Source: a virus. From it: a DNA stretch of 64,000 nucleotides. Made by a program: the position numbers and the translations under genes. Where the stretch lies: positions 31,796 through 95,795 of IMG/VR virus record IMGVR_UViG_3300021962_000054; one strand, given 5' to 3'. Positions 31,053 through 39,820 of this stretch are shown piece by piece; the first letter of the stretch is position 1, and the number at the start of each line of letters is the position of its first letter. The notes beneath the pieces were generated by a model, which ran no database searches, had not been told where the DNA came from, and saw only the letters and a program-made list of their open reading frames with translations.

Positions 31053-31861
31053 GCGATCTACTACATCTCAATACTAATTACTACGTGAACCCTAACGGGC
31101 TGGCATTTGATTTTAGAGATAATAGTGAAATAACTTTGATAAAATTTTTAGGCTATGAAGTAAAACAAAAACCTATCGAACATTTGTTAAGATTTTGGAA
31201 AACTCTGTCACGAAAGTTAGCTGGTTCTGATTGCAACATAGTTATAGTAACAGATAGAGGTAATAATAGACATTATATCGCCAATTATTTTGGCATAGAA
31301 AATGTTTGTAACAATGTTTGGGAGTTATCGAAATTACTAAACGACAAAATCTACCTAAATAGTAAAACAAAACGATGTATCGTGTTCGCAGATTGCGGTG
31401 GCACTATCCCCGCTATTTTGAGTTCTACCATAGTAAAATATCATAGCATAAATGTGACTACTCCCTATCTGACAATAGTCGGTTCAGAAAATGAGTTCGA
31501 TACTAATCAATATACATTGTGGTATTCTAGGGAGTTGTGTGTTGAAATATATCACGATGCACAGGAATTTAGGGATTATTACGATACTTTACAATATTAT
31601 GATCGTTATACACAAGAACCAGACAGTTTATTGAATATGCATTGGGCATCTAATGTAAAAGGAACGGACCTATATTTCAGAAACAGGGCAAATCAATTAC
31701 CAAAAAGATCAAATATCACAATCACAGATCATGTTTTACCGGCGCATATAGAAGGCCACAATCTAACAAAGTATCTATGGGCAAATAAGCAATATCAAGG
31801 GCTTCTAAAACAACAGTTATTGATACAAAAAGGATATCTAGATACTGTCACAAAACTGTAA
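31049..31861 (+). CDS. hypothetical protein (270 aa)
   Basis: This alpha/beta protein has a strand-loop segment RCIVFADCGGTIPAILSS that resembles a nucleotide- or nucleophile-type turn but matches no family I can name. It is coupled to the oxygenase-like gene by an ATGA overlap. It has no signal peptide or transmembrane helix. Confidence 0.6.
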   Translation: MSDLLHLNTNYYVNPNGLAFDFRDNSEITLIKFLGYEVKQKPIEHLLRFWKTLSRKLAGSDCNIVIVTDRGNNRHYIANYFGIENVCNNVWELSKLLNDKIYLNSKTKRCIVFADCGGTIPAILSSTIVKYHSINVTTPYLTIVGSENEFDTNQYTLWYSRELCVEIYHDAQEFRDYYDTLQYYDRYTQEPDSLLNMHWASNVKGTDLYFRNRANQLPKRSNITITDHVLPAHIEGHNLTKYLWANKQYQGLLKQQLLIQKGYLDTVTKL

Positions 31862-31965
31862 CTGTTTTACACACCATGTGCCTCTAAATACCGTTGCCCG
31901 TAAGTTTTATTTGGGTCATCGTGATCCATGTAAATAATCTCGTATAAAAACAAAGGAGACTATAA

Positions 31966-34900
31966 ATGAGTCAATTATCTGGTAAGATTTGGAGCAGGCT
32001 AACAGTTAGTTTAGCTGTCGCTTCAATAGCTCTAGTGTCACTCATGGGTAATCCCGTGAATGCGCAAGAGACGGCTGCCAGTGCTGCAGGTGTTGTTCAA
32101 TCTGAACAGGGTGCAGCTAGCGGCCTATCAGTTGAAGTGCTACACGTTCCATCAGGAACAGTCAGCAAATCAACTACTGATGCAAACGGTAGATATGTTC
32201 TACGCGGTTTGCGTGTAGGTGGTCCTTATAAGGTCACTGTCAAAGGTGAAGGGTACAAAACTGTAGTATTAGAAAATCAGTTTTTAGCCCTCGGAGATAA
32301 CGGTAACTTGAACCTCGTTACAGAATCAAGTGATCTAGCAGAAGTAGTAGTGTTAGCCGGTCGTGCTGATCTAGTATTTGATAGTTCACGCACTGGTACA
32401 GGTACTACAGTTAGCAACGAACAGATCGTAGCACTCCCAACAATCAGTCGTAATATTCAGGATCTCGTAAGAACAGATCCTCGTATCGCTCAGACTGATA
32501 AAGAGCGTGGTGAAATTTCAGCAGGTGGACAAAACACTCGCTTCAACAACATTCGTATTGACGGTGTCAGCACCAACGATGCGTTTGGTCTTGAAGCAAA
32601 CAATCTACCAACTGATCGTCAACCAATTCCGTTGGATGCAATCGAATCAATCAATATCGCATTGACAGATTTCGACGTTGCTCGTTCGTCATTCACTGGC
32701 GCAAGCATCGACGCAATCACTAAGTCAGGTACAAACAAGTGGAGGGGAACTTCATACTTCCTCACACGCGATGCTGACTGGGTCGGAAAGCGCAATGGTC
32801 AAAAGTTCAACGGTTTCGATAAAGAAGAAACAGTTGGCTTGACTATCGGCGGTCCAATCATTGAAGACAAGTTGTTCGTCTTTGCTTCTTATGAGAAGTT
32901 TGAACGCGCAGCATTGGCTCCAACATTTGGTCCAACTGGTTCTGATAGCGCACAGATCGTAACAGGTATTTCACAAGCACAACTTGATGAAGCCGCAGCA
33001 ATCGCTAAAGATGTATGGGGTTTCGACGCTGGTTCATTCAATCCTCCCGGTGCTCTAAACACTGAGATTGAAGATATCATGGTCAAGTTTGACTGGAACA
33101 TCAATGACAGTCATCGTGCTGCTCTACGTGTCAATCGCACAGAGCAAAGCGATCCATACTTACGTAATATCGGACCACGTGATCTTTCATTGAGTGGTTA
33201 CTGGCACATCAATAACAAGAAGTTTGAAAGTGCGGTTGCTCATTTGTATAGCAACTGGACAGACAATCTTTCAACTGAGATGTCAGTCAGTGTCGCCAAT
33301 CAAAGTTCACTTTGGGATATCGGCGATCCTCGTCCAACAGTTCGCATCTGCTTGAACAGTTCATCCTGTTCTGGTGCTGATAGCATTTGGTTGGGTAGCG
33401 AGAGATTCCGTCATGTGAACATTCTTGAAACTGAAACATTGAACGCATTCGCAGCAGCAACTTATGTTGTTGGTGATCATGCTATCAAGTTCGGTGCTGA
33501 ATACGAAACAAGAGATATCTTCAATCTCTTCGGACGTGATCAGTTTGGTTACTATGAGTTCTATGGCTTGAATAACTTCCGTTCAGGTACACCAGCAGTT
33601 TACAACCTTTTCTATCCAGTCAATGGTGATGTAAACAGCCGTGCTGCTGCTTGGACATTAGAGAATGCTGCCGTGTTCTTACAGGATACTTGGACAATCA
33701 GCCCAACGTTGAATGTCACAGCAGGTGTTCGTGTTGATATGCCAATCGTGGGAGATACTCCTCCATACAATGCTGTTGCCAGTGACTTCTTTGGTCTACG
33801 CAACGACAGCACTCCAGATGGTAACTATCTCATTCAACCACGTGTTGGATTCAACTGGCAACCAGAATGGTCTGATCGTAAGACACAGGTTCGTGGTGGC
33901 GTTGGCTTGTTCCAAGGTATCGCCGCTAACGTGTGGTTGAGCAATCCATTCAGCAACAATAACGTGACTCAGGGAGCAATCTTTGATAATCGTGCTGCTC
34001 AGAATGGCATCGTGTTCAGTCCAGATCCAAACAATCAGCCAGGAGTTCGTCCACCACCAGGACTTGGTGGTAACGTTGACTTCTTGAGTCCAGACCTACA
34101 ACTCCCAGCAGCATATAAAGTTTCTTTCGCTGTTGATCATGAGTTGCCATGGTACGGATTGGTTGCAAGTTTTGAGACTGTTCTAACTGAAGTCGATGAA
34201 GGCATTCGCTATGTGAAGCCAAACTTAGGCGCACCAACAGGAGTTGCTCCAGATGGTCGTCCATTGTATTGGTCAACTGTGAATCCTGCTACCTTCACTG
34301 GTTCAAGTTCACAGCGTACAGCCAACACAAATCGTGACTTTGGTGTAGATTCAACGATTGCTCTACCAACATCGAAAGGTGATGGTAAGCAGTTCACTGT
34401 TTCATTACAAGGTCCTCAGAATGAGAACTGGTACTGGAACGTTGGATACACCTACACTGAAGCAACTGAAGTCAATACATTGACATCTTCACAAGCCGCA
34501 TCAAATTGGAACAACGCAGTTCGTGTTGATACCAACGCCGATGTTGCCGAGAAGTCAGTGTATGCCATCAAAGATCGTTTCACGGCAACTGTAAGTTATC
34601 GTAAGAAGTTCTTTGCTGACTTAGTAAGCTCAGTTGGTGTGTTCTATGAAGGTCGCATTGGTCGCCCATACACTTTCACTTTCGTCAATGACGCAAACGG
34701 CGATGGTCGTGTAAACGATCCATTCTTTGTGCCAAACAGAGGTGATGTTGTATTCAAGGGCGGTGCTGCTATGGAGCAAGCATTCTTTGATTATCTTGCT
34801 TCAAACGGTGAACTCGCTAAGTATCAAGGTGGTATTGCTGAAGTAAACAACAACAATGCTCCTTGGGTTCATAACGTTGACATTCGCCTCTCACAAGAAT

Positions 34901-35157
34901 TGCCAGTCTTTGGTGATGTGAAGGGTGAAGTATGGCTCGACATCATGAACGTTGGCAACATGATCAATAAGGATTGGGGTGTGATTGAAGAAGTCGGATT
35001 CCCAGGTGCCTTTGGTGTTGCTCGTTTCGCTGGTGTTGACGCTTCAGGAAAGTATGTCTACGATTTCCGTGCTTCGGATCTACGTGACTTGACTCTCCGC
35101 GACAACCGTGGTGAATCACGCTGGGCGATGCAGCTCGGTGTCAAGTTCAAGTTCTAA
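31966..35157 (+). CDS. TonB-dependent outer-membrane receptor (Oar-like)
   Basis: This is a 1063-residue protein. Signal peptide 1-33 (hydrophobic core SLAVASIALVSLMG, cleavage near VNA). Residues about 45-115 form a CarboxypepD_reg-like domain (TDANGRYVLRGL). About 135-260 form the plug (NIRIDGVSTND, SFTGASIDAITKSG). The rest is a 22-strand-type beta barrel ending in aromatic-terminated MQLGVKFKF, the BAM recognition end. It is intact, with AGGAG before the ATG and a terminator after. Its G+C and codon use look higher than those of neighbours. TonB receptors import siderophores, vitamins or glycans; here a role in nutrient uptake or receptor masking is inferred. Confidence 0.9.
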   Translation: MSQLSGKIWSRLTVSLAVASIALVSLMGNPVNAQETAASAAGVVQSEQGAASGLSVEVLHVPSGTVSKSTTDANGRYVLRGLRVGGPYKVTVKGEGYKTVVLENQFLALGDNGNLNLVTESSDLAEVVVLAGRADLVFDSSRTGTGTTVSNEQIVALPTISRNIQDLVRTDPRIAQTDKERGEISAGGQNTRFNNIRIDGVSTNDAFGLEANNLPTDRQPIPLDAIESINIALTDFDVARSSFTGASIDAITKSGTNKWRGTSYFLTRDADWVGKRNGQKFNGFDKEETVGLTIGGPIIEDKLFVFASYEKFERAALAPTFGPTGSDSAQIVTGISQAQLDEAAAIAKDVWGFDAGSFNPPGALNTEIEDIMVKFDWNINDSHRAALRVNRTEQSDPYLRNIGPRDLSLSGYWHINNKKFESAVAHLYSNWTDNLSTEMSVSVANQSSLWDIGDPRPTVRICLNSSSCSGADSIWLGSERFRHVNILETETLNAFAAATYVVGDHAIKFGAEYETRDIFNLFGRDQFGYYEFYGLNNFRSGTPAVYNLFYPVNGDVNSRAAAWTLENAAVFLQDTWTISPTLNVTAGVRVDMPIVGDTPPYNAVASDFFGLRNDSTPDGNYLIQPRVGFNWQPEWSDRKTQVRGGVGLFQGIAANVWLSNPFSNNNVTQGAIFDNRAAQNGIVFSPDPNNQPGVRPPPGLGGNVDFLSPDLQLPAAYKVSFAVDHELPWYGLVASFETVLTEVDEGIRYVKPNLGAPTGVAPDGRPLYWSTVNPATFTGSSSQRTANTNRDFGVDSTIALPTSKGDGKQFTVSLQGPQNENWYWNVGYTYTEATEVNTLTSSQAASNWNNAVRVDTNADVAEKSVYAIKDRFTATVSYRKKFFADLVSSVGVFYEGRIGRPYTFTFVNDANGDGRVNDPFFVPNRGDVVFKGGAAMEQAFFDYLASNGELAKYQGGIAEVNNNNAPWVHNVDIRLSQELPVFGDVKGEVWLDIMNVGNMINKDWGVIEEVGFPGAFGVARFAGVDASGKYVYDFRASDLRDLTLRDNRGESRWAMQLGVKFKF

Positions 35158-35315
35158 TGAATTTGAAATATGACAACAAGAAGGGGAGCAAAAACTCCCC
35201 TTCTTTTTTGGATATAGAAAGTCCGTTATGGCTACTATTGTATTGTCTAATATCATGCACTATTGGTATAGGCTTGATATTGACTATGTTATTTTTTGTG
35301 TCAAACTTTGCGTAA
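35157..35315 (+). CDS. possible small membrane protein (52 aa)
   Basis: The ATG overlaps the receptor stop (TAATG). A polar N-terminus is followed by a transmembrane segment (LWLLLYCLISCTIGIGLILTMLFFV). The terminator hairpin lies within codons 8-17, so the ORF may be fortuitous or poorly transcribed. Confidence 0.35.
   Translation: MNLKYDNKKGSKNSPSFLDIESPLWLLLYCLISCTIGIGLILTMLFFVSNFA
35178..35209 (+). terminator. rho-independent terminator after the TonB receptor
   Basis: An 11-bp stem AAGAAGGGGAG / CTCCCCTTCTT with a CAAAAA loop and TTTT tail. Confidence 0.9.
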
Positions 35316-35385
35316 AATATACAACTATATTCATTCAGTAATATAGTATTACATTATTGTTACATTCAACTAGGTAAATATTCTT

Positions 35386-35481
35386 ATGTCCCGAGAGGTT
35401 CATATCTAACATTCCTATAGGTCTTTGACTTATGTGTATGTTATTTGGATCGAACGGGACATCATGCCATTTATTTGGCAT
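35386..35481 (+). promoter_or_regulatory. structured 5' leader of the porin gene
   Basis: ATGTCCCG (35386-35393) pairs with CGGGACAT (35455-35462), and a hairpin ATGCCA/TGGCAT (35464-35481) ends just before the AAGGAG site. The arrangement suggests control of porin translation or mRNA stability; no known riboswitch class is recognised. Confidence 0.45.
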
Positions 35482-35503
35482 AACAACAAGGAGATAAAAT
35501 TAT

Positions 35504-36481
35504 ATGCGTAAAGCATTTTTGACATTAGTTATGTTAGGATCACTTTCTGCAACTGCTATTGCTGGTGAACTAAATCTAAATGGTGGCATCGGCTATCGTT
35601 TTGACAGTGTAGAACTAGCAGCAGGACCAAAATCAGAAAAAGATCGTCTTGGAGCAGAGTTGGTATTATCAAACAAGGTCAACGACAAGATCAATGCTGT
35701 CGTAGGTCTACGTACTGGTAGTTTCAACAGCCAATACGATGATATGGGTCCAGGTGGTCAGTTGAAGGATGTGAATCTACACCTAGCATATGTTGAATAC
35801 GCTGCTATGGATAATGTCAAGGTAACACTTGGCAAGATGCATCAACCTTGGGCAAGTTCACCAAGTCTATTTTTTGACCGTGACGTAAAGCCAGAAGGCG
35901 TGGCAGTAAGTTGGAAGAGTGAATCAGGATTGTTTGCTAATGCTTCAAGTCTAAAACTTGTAGAAGGCGGCATCAACGATGATTCTAAGGTACAGAGCCT
36001 ACAAGTCGGCTTGCATAAGAATCTAGCAGGACTTCACTTCAAGGGCGCAGTAGCACTACATGATCATAAGATCAAGCACGTTGCTATCGGCGGCATCAGT
36101 GATGCTAAATTACAGCAAGCATTTGCTTCAGTAGGAACAAAATTCGCTGGTAAGCCAGTAGTATTGTTCGCAGACTACATGAAGAACGACAAGGCAAGTG
36201 CAGAGGACACAGCCCTAGCATATGGTATCAAGTTTGGACATGCTAAGAAACCACAAGAGTGGGATCTAAGCGTATTCCATCAAGATGTAGAAGCCAATGC
36301 TCAGTTTGGTTTGTGGAATGATTCTGACTTTGCTCTATCACAAGGTGGTCACAAAGGCTATGGTCTAGTCGGTGGCTATGTTGTAGCAGACGGTTGGAAA
36401 GTAAACGCCAAGTATTTCGATGTTGAAATCGGAAATGCTGATGTAAAGCGTCTACAACTAGACTTGAATTACATGTTCTAA
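35504..36481 (+). CDS. outer-membrane porin
   Basis: 325 residues with a clear signal peptide (MRKAFLTLVMLGSLSATAIA), then alternating amphipathic beta strands (LNLNGGIGYRF, VYVEYAAM-type, GYGLVGGYVVADGWKVNAKYF) and the C-terminal aromatic LDLNYMF, as in outer-membrane porins. It is probably a diffusion channel. A terminator follows. Porins are very rare on phage genomes; the classic example is the lambdoid nmpC/lc type, which is unrelated in sequence as far as I can tell. Confidence 0.8.
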   Translation: MRKAFLTLVMLGSLSATAIAGELNLNGGIGYRFDSVELAAGPKSEKDRLGAELVLSNKVNDKINAVVGLRTGSFNSQYDDMGPGGQLKDVNLHLAYVEYAAMDNVKVTLGKMHQPWASSPSLFFDRDVKPEGVAVSWKSESGLFANASSLKLVEGGINDDSKVQSLQVGLHKNLAGLHFKGAVALHDHKIKHVAIGGISDAKLQQAFASVGTKFAGKPVVLFADYMKNDKASAEDTALAYGIKFGHAKKPQEWDLSVFHQDVEANAQFGLWNDSDFALSQGGHKGYGLVGGYVVADGWKVNAKYFDVEIGNADVKRLQLDLNYMF

Positions 36482-36508
36482 TTTAGAACTAACATTTCAG
36501 TCAGGAAC

Positions 36509-36540
36509 AGGGGAGATAGAAATATCTCCTCTTTTCTTTT
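36509..36540 (+). terminator. rho-independent terminator after porin
   Basis: GGAGATA-GAAA-TATCTCC stem, extended by three pairs, followed by a T-rich run. It shares the GATA-GAAA-TATC core with the 27.1-kb terminator. Confidence 0.85.
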
Positions 36541-36556
36541 GTAAAAAAAATATGAT

Positions 36557-36564
36557 TATAAATA
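36557..36564 (+). promoter_or_regulatory. T4-type late promoter box (TATAAATA)
   Basis: A perfect TATAAATA 25 nt before the GTG of the small basic protein. Confidence 0.6.
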
Positions 36565-36589
36565 TTATTGTTACAACAGGAGATTTTCA

Positions 36590-36727
36590 GTGGCTATTGG
36601 TTCAACAACATCAAAAAGACAAACAGTGATCAAGCGTACAAGCCAGGGCGGAGCTAATCCAAAGACTAGTGCTATGAACAAAGATCGCAAACGTACTTAC
36701 AAGAAATATCGTGGACAAGGAAAATGA
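36590..36727 (+). CDS. small basic protein (45 aa)
   Basis: GTG start at 36590 with AGGAG upstream. The sequence (AIGSTTSKRQTVIKRTSQGG, ending KRTYKKYRGQGK) is strongly basic and probably nucleic-acid binding. It overlaps the next ORF by ATGA. Confidence 0.6.
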   Translation: MAIGSTTSKRQTVIKRTSQGGANPKTSAMNKDRKRTYKKYRGQGK

Positions 36728-36864
36728 GCGGTAAAGGAAGTAAGCCTAGACCTTTCAGTGTAGATCGAAAAATATATGAAAGTAACTGGGACAAGATATT
36801 CGGTAAAAATAGCAATAAAAAAGTTATTGAAAAAAATAAGAAGAAACAAAAGATAGATATATAA
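36724..36864 (+). CDS. conserved small phage protein MSGKGSKPRPFSVDR type (46 aa)
   Basis: The N-terminal pattern MSGKGSxPRPFSV and NWDKIFGK is a motif I recognise from many tailed phage genomes (small proteins of unknown function). It is coupled to the preceding ORF by a 4-nt overlap. Confidence 0.75.
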   Translation: MSGKGSKPRPFSVDRKIYESNWDKIFGKNSNKKVIEKNKKKQKIDI

Positions 36865-36873
36865 TAATACACT

Positions 36874-36949
36874 GCGGGTGTAGCTCAGTTGGTAGAGCAT
36901 TACCTTGCCAAGGTAAATGTCGGGCGTTCGAGCCGCCTCACCCGCTCCA
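36874..36949 (+). tRNA. tRNA-Gly, anticodon GCC
   Basis: Acceptor GCGGGTG/CACCCGC, anticodon loop TTGCCAA, U73, encoded CCA. It is isolated about 7 kb from the main array. Confidence 0.93.
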
Positions 36950-36967
36950 TTATAAACTAAATACTAC

Positions 36968-37459
36968 ATGCTTTACATTTCTTATCGTGGTATTTACGAC
37001 GGCACCAATTATGAAGACGCTAACACTCCTAGCCAGTTAGGCAAAGCTATGGGCATGGGCTTTTCATGCATGATCGATATATGGAAAGTGGACGACAAGT
37101 TCTATCTAGGTAATGATCAACCATTGACTGAAGTCACAGAGAAATACATACAGGGCAATCGTTGGTGGATCAATGCTAGAAACACTGCAATGCAAAATTG
37201 GTTACCTACACAGAATCAGAAACTATATCCTAACTGGTTCTACTTCACTACTCCTACTCCTCCTCCGCCATATGTCACAGCAAGTAACGGTAAATTGATC
37301 ACGCCGGGCACCGTGCCTGTCAACAATGATAGCGTTATCTTTTTACCTGAGATTGATGATAAGGGATTGTTTAGCACAGTGCATCTACGCAATTATGGAG
37401 TAATCAGCACTTATCTAACGTTTATAAGACGCATTAGGCAAGAGGGTGCTAGGTACTAG
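36968..37459 (+). CDS. glycerophosphodiester phosphodiesterase-like protein
   Basis: A 163-residue short GDPD-like fold: ISYRGIYDG (HRG-type start with His replaced by Tyr), a GKAMGMGFSCMIDIWKVDDKFYLGNDQPL block equivalent to the EIDVW...HD segment, with His replaced by Asn. The altered catalytic positions make hydrolase activity uncertain. It convergently overlaps the GNAT gene by 4 nt. Confidence 0.55.
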   Translation: MLYISYRGIYDGTNYEDANTPSQLGKAMGMGFSCMIDIWKVDDKFYLGNDQPLTEVTEKYIQGNRWWINARNTAMQNWLPTQNQKLYPNWFYFTTPTPPPPYVTASNGKLITPGTVPVNNDSVIFLPEIDDKGLFSTVHLRNYGVISTYLTFIRRIRQEGARY

Positions 37460-37896
37460 AGATGCCTTACACAATAAGCATTTTTACCTAATTCACTATC
37501 TTCCCAATCACTAGCTAACTTGAATCCAGCTTTATTATAAGTTGACCAGCTATTATATTTGGGATAGCTCCATATATATCCTGCACCTTTACTAGTAGCA
37601 AAATCGATAGATTCTTTCAGTAAGACTGTGCCTATACCTTTATTTCTAAAGTCTGGATTTACATATAAGCCCCTGCTGCGATATCCCCCGTCGCTACATG
37701 GATGAACGCTATTCACTCCTACTATCATATTATCGATCTTATAAGCAAAAAAAGTAGCCGGTTTTACCATGTTATCTAAACTATATCCGCCTAGGAAACA
37801 CATAGCACTTGTTTCTGTGATCTCTGATATCCTATCAGGCCACAAGTCGTGTTTCCAAATTGGGAAAATCTTAGAAAAATCTGCTTGAATGACCAT
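37456..37896 (-). CDS. GNAT-family N-acetyltransferase
   Basis: This 146-residue protein has motif A RGLYVNPDFRNKGIGTVLLKESIDFA containing the acetyl-CoA loop (R-N-K-G-I-G), followed by AGYIWSYPKYNSWSTYNKAGF, typical of GNAT enzymes. It runs on the minus strand between plus-strand genes. The substrate is unknown. Confidence 0.85.
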   Translation of the reverse strand: MVIQADFSKIFPIWKHDLWPDRISEITETSAMCFLGGYSLDNMVKPATFFAYKIDNMIVGVNSVHPCSDGGYRSRGLYVNPDFRNKGIGTVLLKESIDFATSKGAGYIWSYPKYNSWSTYNKAGFKLASDWEDSELGKNAYCVRHL

Positions 37897-37922
37897 ATGT
37901 TTTACTAAAGAATTGTATTTGG

Positions 37923-37930
37923 CATAAATA
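37923..37930 (+). promoter_or_regulatory. late promoter-like box (CATAAATA)
   Basis: CATAAATA 27 nt before the subtilisin-like gene; it differs from the consensus by one base. Confidence 0.45.
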
Positions 37931-37957
37931 TAATAGTATACTGTCAGGAGTCATACA

Positions 37958-39820
37958 ATGAAGTATTTAGTAGATTTTAAGAACACCGCAACAGATGCAG
38001 AAATCCAGAGCTATTTGTCAGCACATGGCTGCACAGTCCTAAAAGAGTGGGACAATTTTGATAAAGTTTTTCTCGTAGAGGTCGCATCAGCACCACCAGT
38101 AACTGATCTCACCGAACACGTTGTTCTTGAAGAGGGAGTCGCAATCACCCCACATTATGACATCAATACACACTGGGGCCGTCATGACGATCCAAATTCA
38201 GAGAGTATCACAGTAGATACTGGTAATGAACAAGACTGGTGGAAAAATTACAGTTACGCACAACCTGTATTTGATGAGCCAACTCTTACTTTGAAAAGAT
38301 TTGGAGATCATATTAGCGTTTATGTAATGGATAGCGGTTTCACTGATAACTCTAACGGCGAATTCGCAGGTGTAAATGTAGTCAATCTTTACAGTATATT
38401 AGGCACTGATTTTGCTGATTGCAACGGTCACGGAACAGCTATGTCAAGTTTGATATCAGGACGTACATGCGGAATCACTAACGCGACTATCAAAGTAGTA
38501 AAAATATTTGATGATAACACTCCTACATTACAGAGTCAGTTTCTTGATGCATTAGATGCTATCATCGCCGATCATGATCCTAGCAAGTTCGGCGTAGTAA
38601 ATTGTAGCTGGACTATTCCAAAAAATGCTTGGATCGAATCTAAATTCCGTACTTTGACTCAAAGCGGAGTTTATGTCGTTGCAGCTGCCGGTAACACAGG
38701 CGTTGAGATTGAAGACGTTACACCTGCTAGCATGGTAGAAGCTCTTACAGTCGGTGCTTATAATAAAGATTTAGAACCTTGCTCATTTTCTGCTTATAGC
38801 GATCTAAATACTTCTGATCAGCTCGGAACAACTAATCACGGCGAATTAGATGGTTGGGCACCCGGGGATAGAATTTGGTCATATGGTACAGTGTATGGTT
38901 GGATTCAGGGAACATCCCCTGCCGCAGCTATCACCTCAGCTATAGTAGTAAATAATTTACATCGATATTGCGGTAACACTGGATCAAGACTTCCATACAC
39001 TCATGACTGGAATTTGGATAGCGCAAATCCTAATACAAGTCAAGTGCTAGCATTTTCAAGAAAAGATTTACTTGACCTTAGCGATCCTAAATATGCTAAC
39101 TCTGTAAATAAGATAGCAACTATCAACGATACTGCAATCAGTCCTACAGTTCCCCCAACTGATGAGTTGAACTACGGTATGCCAGCTGGGCAAAAAGATT
39201 TATTAGGATATGTAGTAGATCCACTAACAACTAAATCAATAGTTGATATAACTCCATTACCATCTTTCTGTCAATTATTACCTAGCGCAGGTTTATATGC
39301 ATCTCCTTCTTTAGAAGATGGACCACAAGACGGTGAAGTTTATAAACAATACGTATGGCAATTCACCAAGACAAATTTTGAAGATGTTTCAGAGACAGTG
39401 ACAGTCAATATATACGTAACTAAGGAAGATTTTCAACCTAGCGATTTACCTGATGATCACGTTATCAATATAACGCTAGCAGCAAACTGCTGGAGAAATT
39501 TCTATGTTCCTAGCTGCACAATTAGCACTTATTTTGCAAATTGCTTGAACAATTGCCCCAACAGTCAGTGCTGCTATCACATTTACAAGTCAATGGCATT
39601 CTGTGAATGCACTAACGCTTTCAGTGATCGACGACTAAAATCTAATATTGTAAGAATAGGAACACATAGCTTAGGAATAGGCTTATATGAATACGATATA
39701 TTTGGTAAAAGAACTACAGGCGTGATGGCAGAAGAATTATTAGAAGTCATGCCTCAAGCAGTATCAGTTCATTCTAGCGGATACTATATGGTCGACTATG
39801 GTATGATAGGGATGAAATGA
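37958..39820 (+). CDS. subtilisin-like serine protease fused to an S74 self-cleaving chaperone domain
   Basis: This is a 620-residue protein. N-terminal 1-90 resembles a propeptide. The S8 protease triad is D125 (YVMDSG), H158 (GHGTAMSS) and S320 (GTSPAAA), with an oxyanion Asn in AAAGNTG. A Cys-rich segment (about 515-552) precedes a C-terminal peptidase S74/intramolecular chaperone domain starting S556-D557 (SDRRLKSN) and ending GYYMVDYGMIGMK. S74 domains normally trimerise fibre or tailspike proteins and cleave themselves off. There is no signal peptide. This implies a virion-attached protease, an inference. Confidence 0.88.
   Translation: MKYLVDFKNTATDAEIQSYLSAHGCTVLKEWDNFDKVFLVEVASAPPVTDLTEHVVLEEGVAITPHYDINTHWGRHDDPNSESITVDTGNEQDWWKNYSYAQPVFDEPTLTLKRFGDHISVYVMDSGFTDNSNGEFAGVNVVNLYSILGTDFADCNGHGTAMSSLISGRTCGITNATIKVVKIFDDNTPTLQSQFLDALDAIIADHDPSKFGVVNCSWTIPKNAWIESKFRTLTQSGVYVVAAAGNTGVEIEDVTPASMVEALTVGAYNKDLEPCSFSAYSDLNTSDQLGTTNHGELDGWAPGDRIWSYGTVYGWIQGTSPAAAITSAIVVNNLHRYCGNTGSRLPYTHDWNLDSANPNTSQVLAFSRKDLLDLSDPKYANSVNKIATINDTAISPTVPPTDELNYGMPAGQKDLLGYVVDPLTTKSIVDITPLPSFCQLLPSAGLYASPSLEDGPQDGEVYKQYVWQFTKTNFEDVSETVTVNIYVTKEDFQPSDLPDDHVINITLAANCWRNFYVPSCTISTYFANCLNNCPNSQCCYHIYKSMAFCECTNAFSDRRLKSNIVRIGTHSLGIGLYEYDIFGKRTTGVMAEELLEVMPQAVSVHSSGYYMVDYGMIGMK

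Noticed and set aside
32889-34397. Minus-strand frames within the TonB receptor gene
   Set aside because: Shadows of the long plus-strand reading frame with no ribosome sites.
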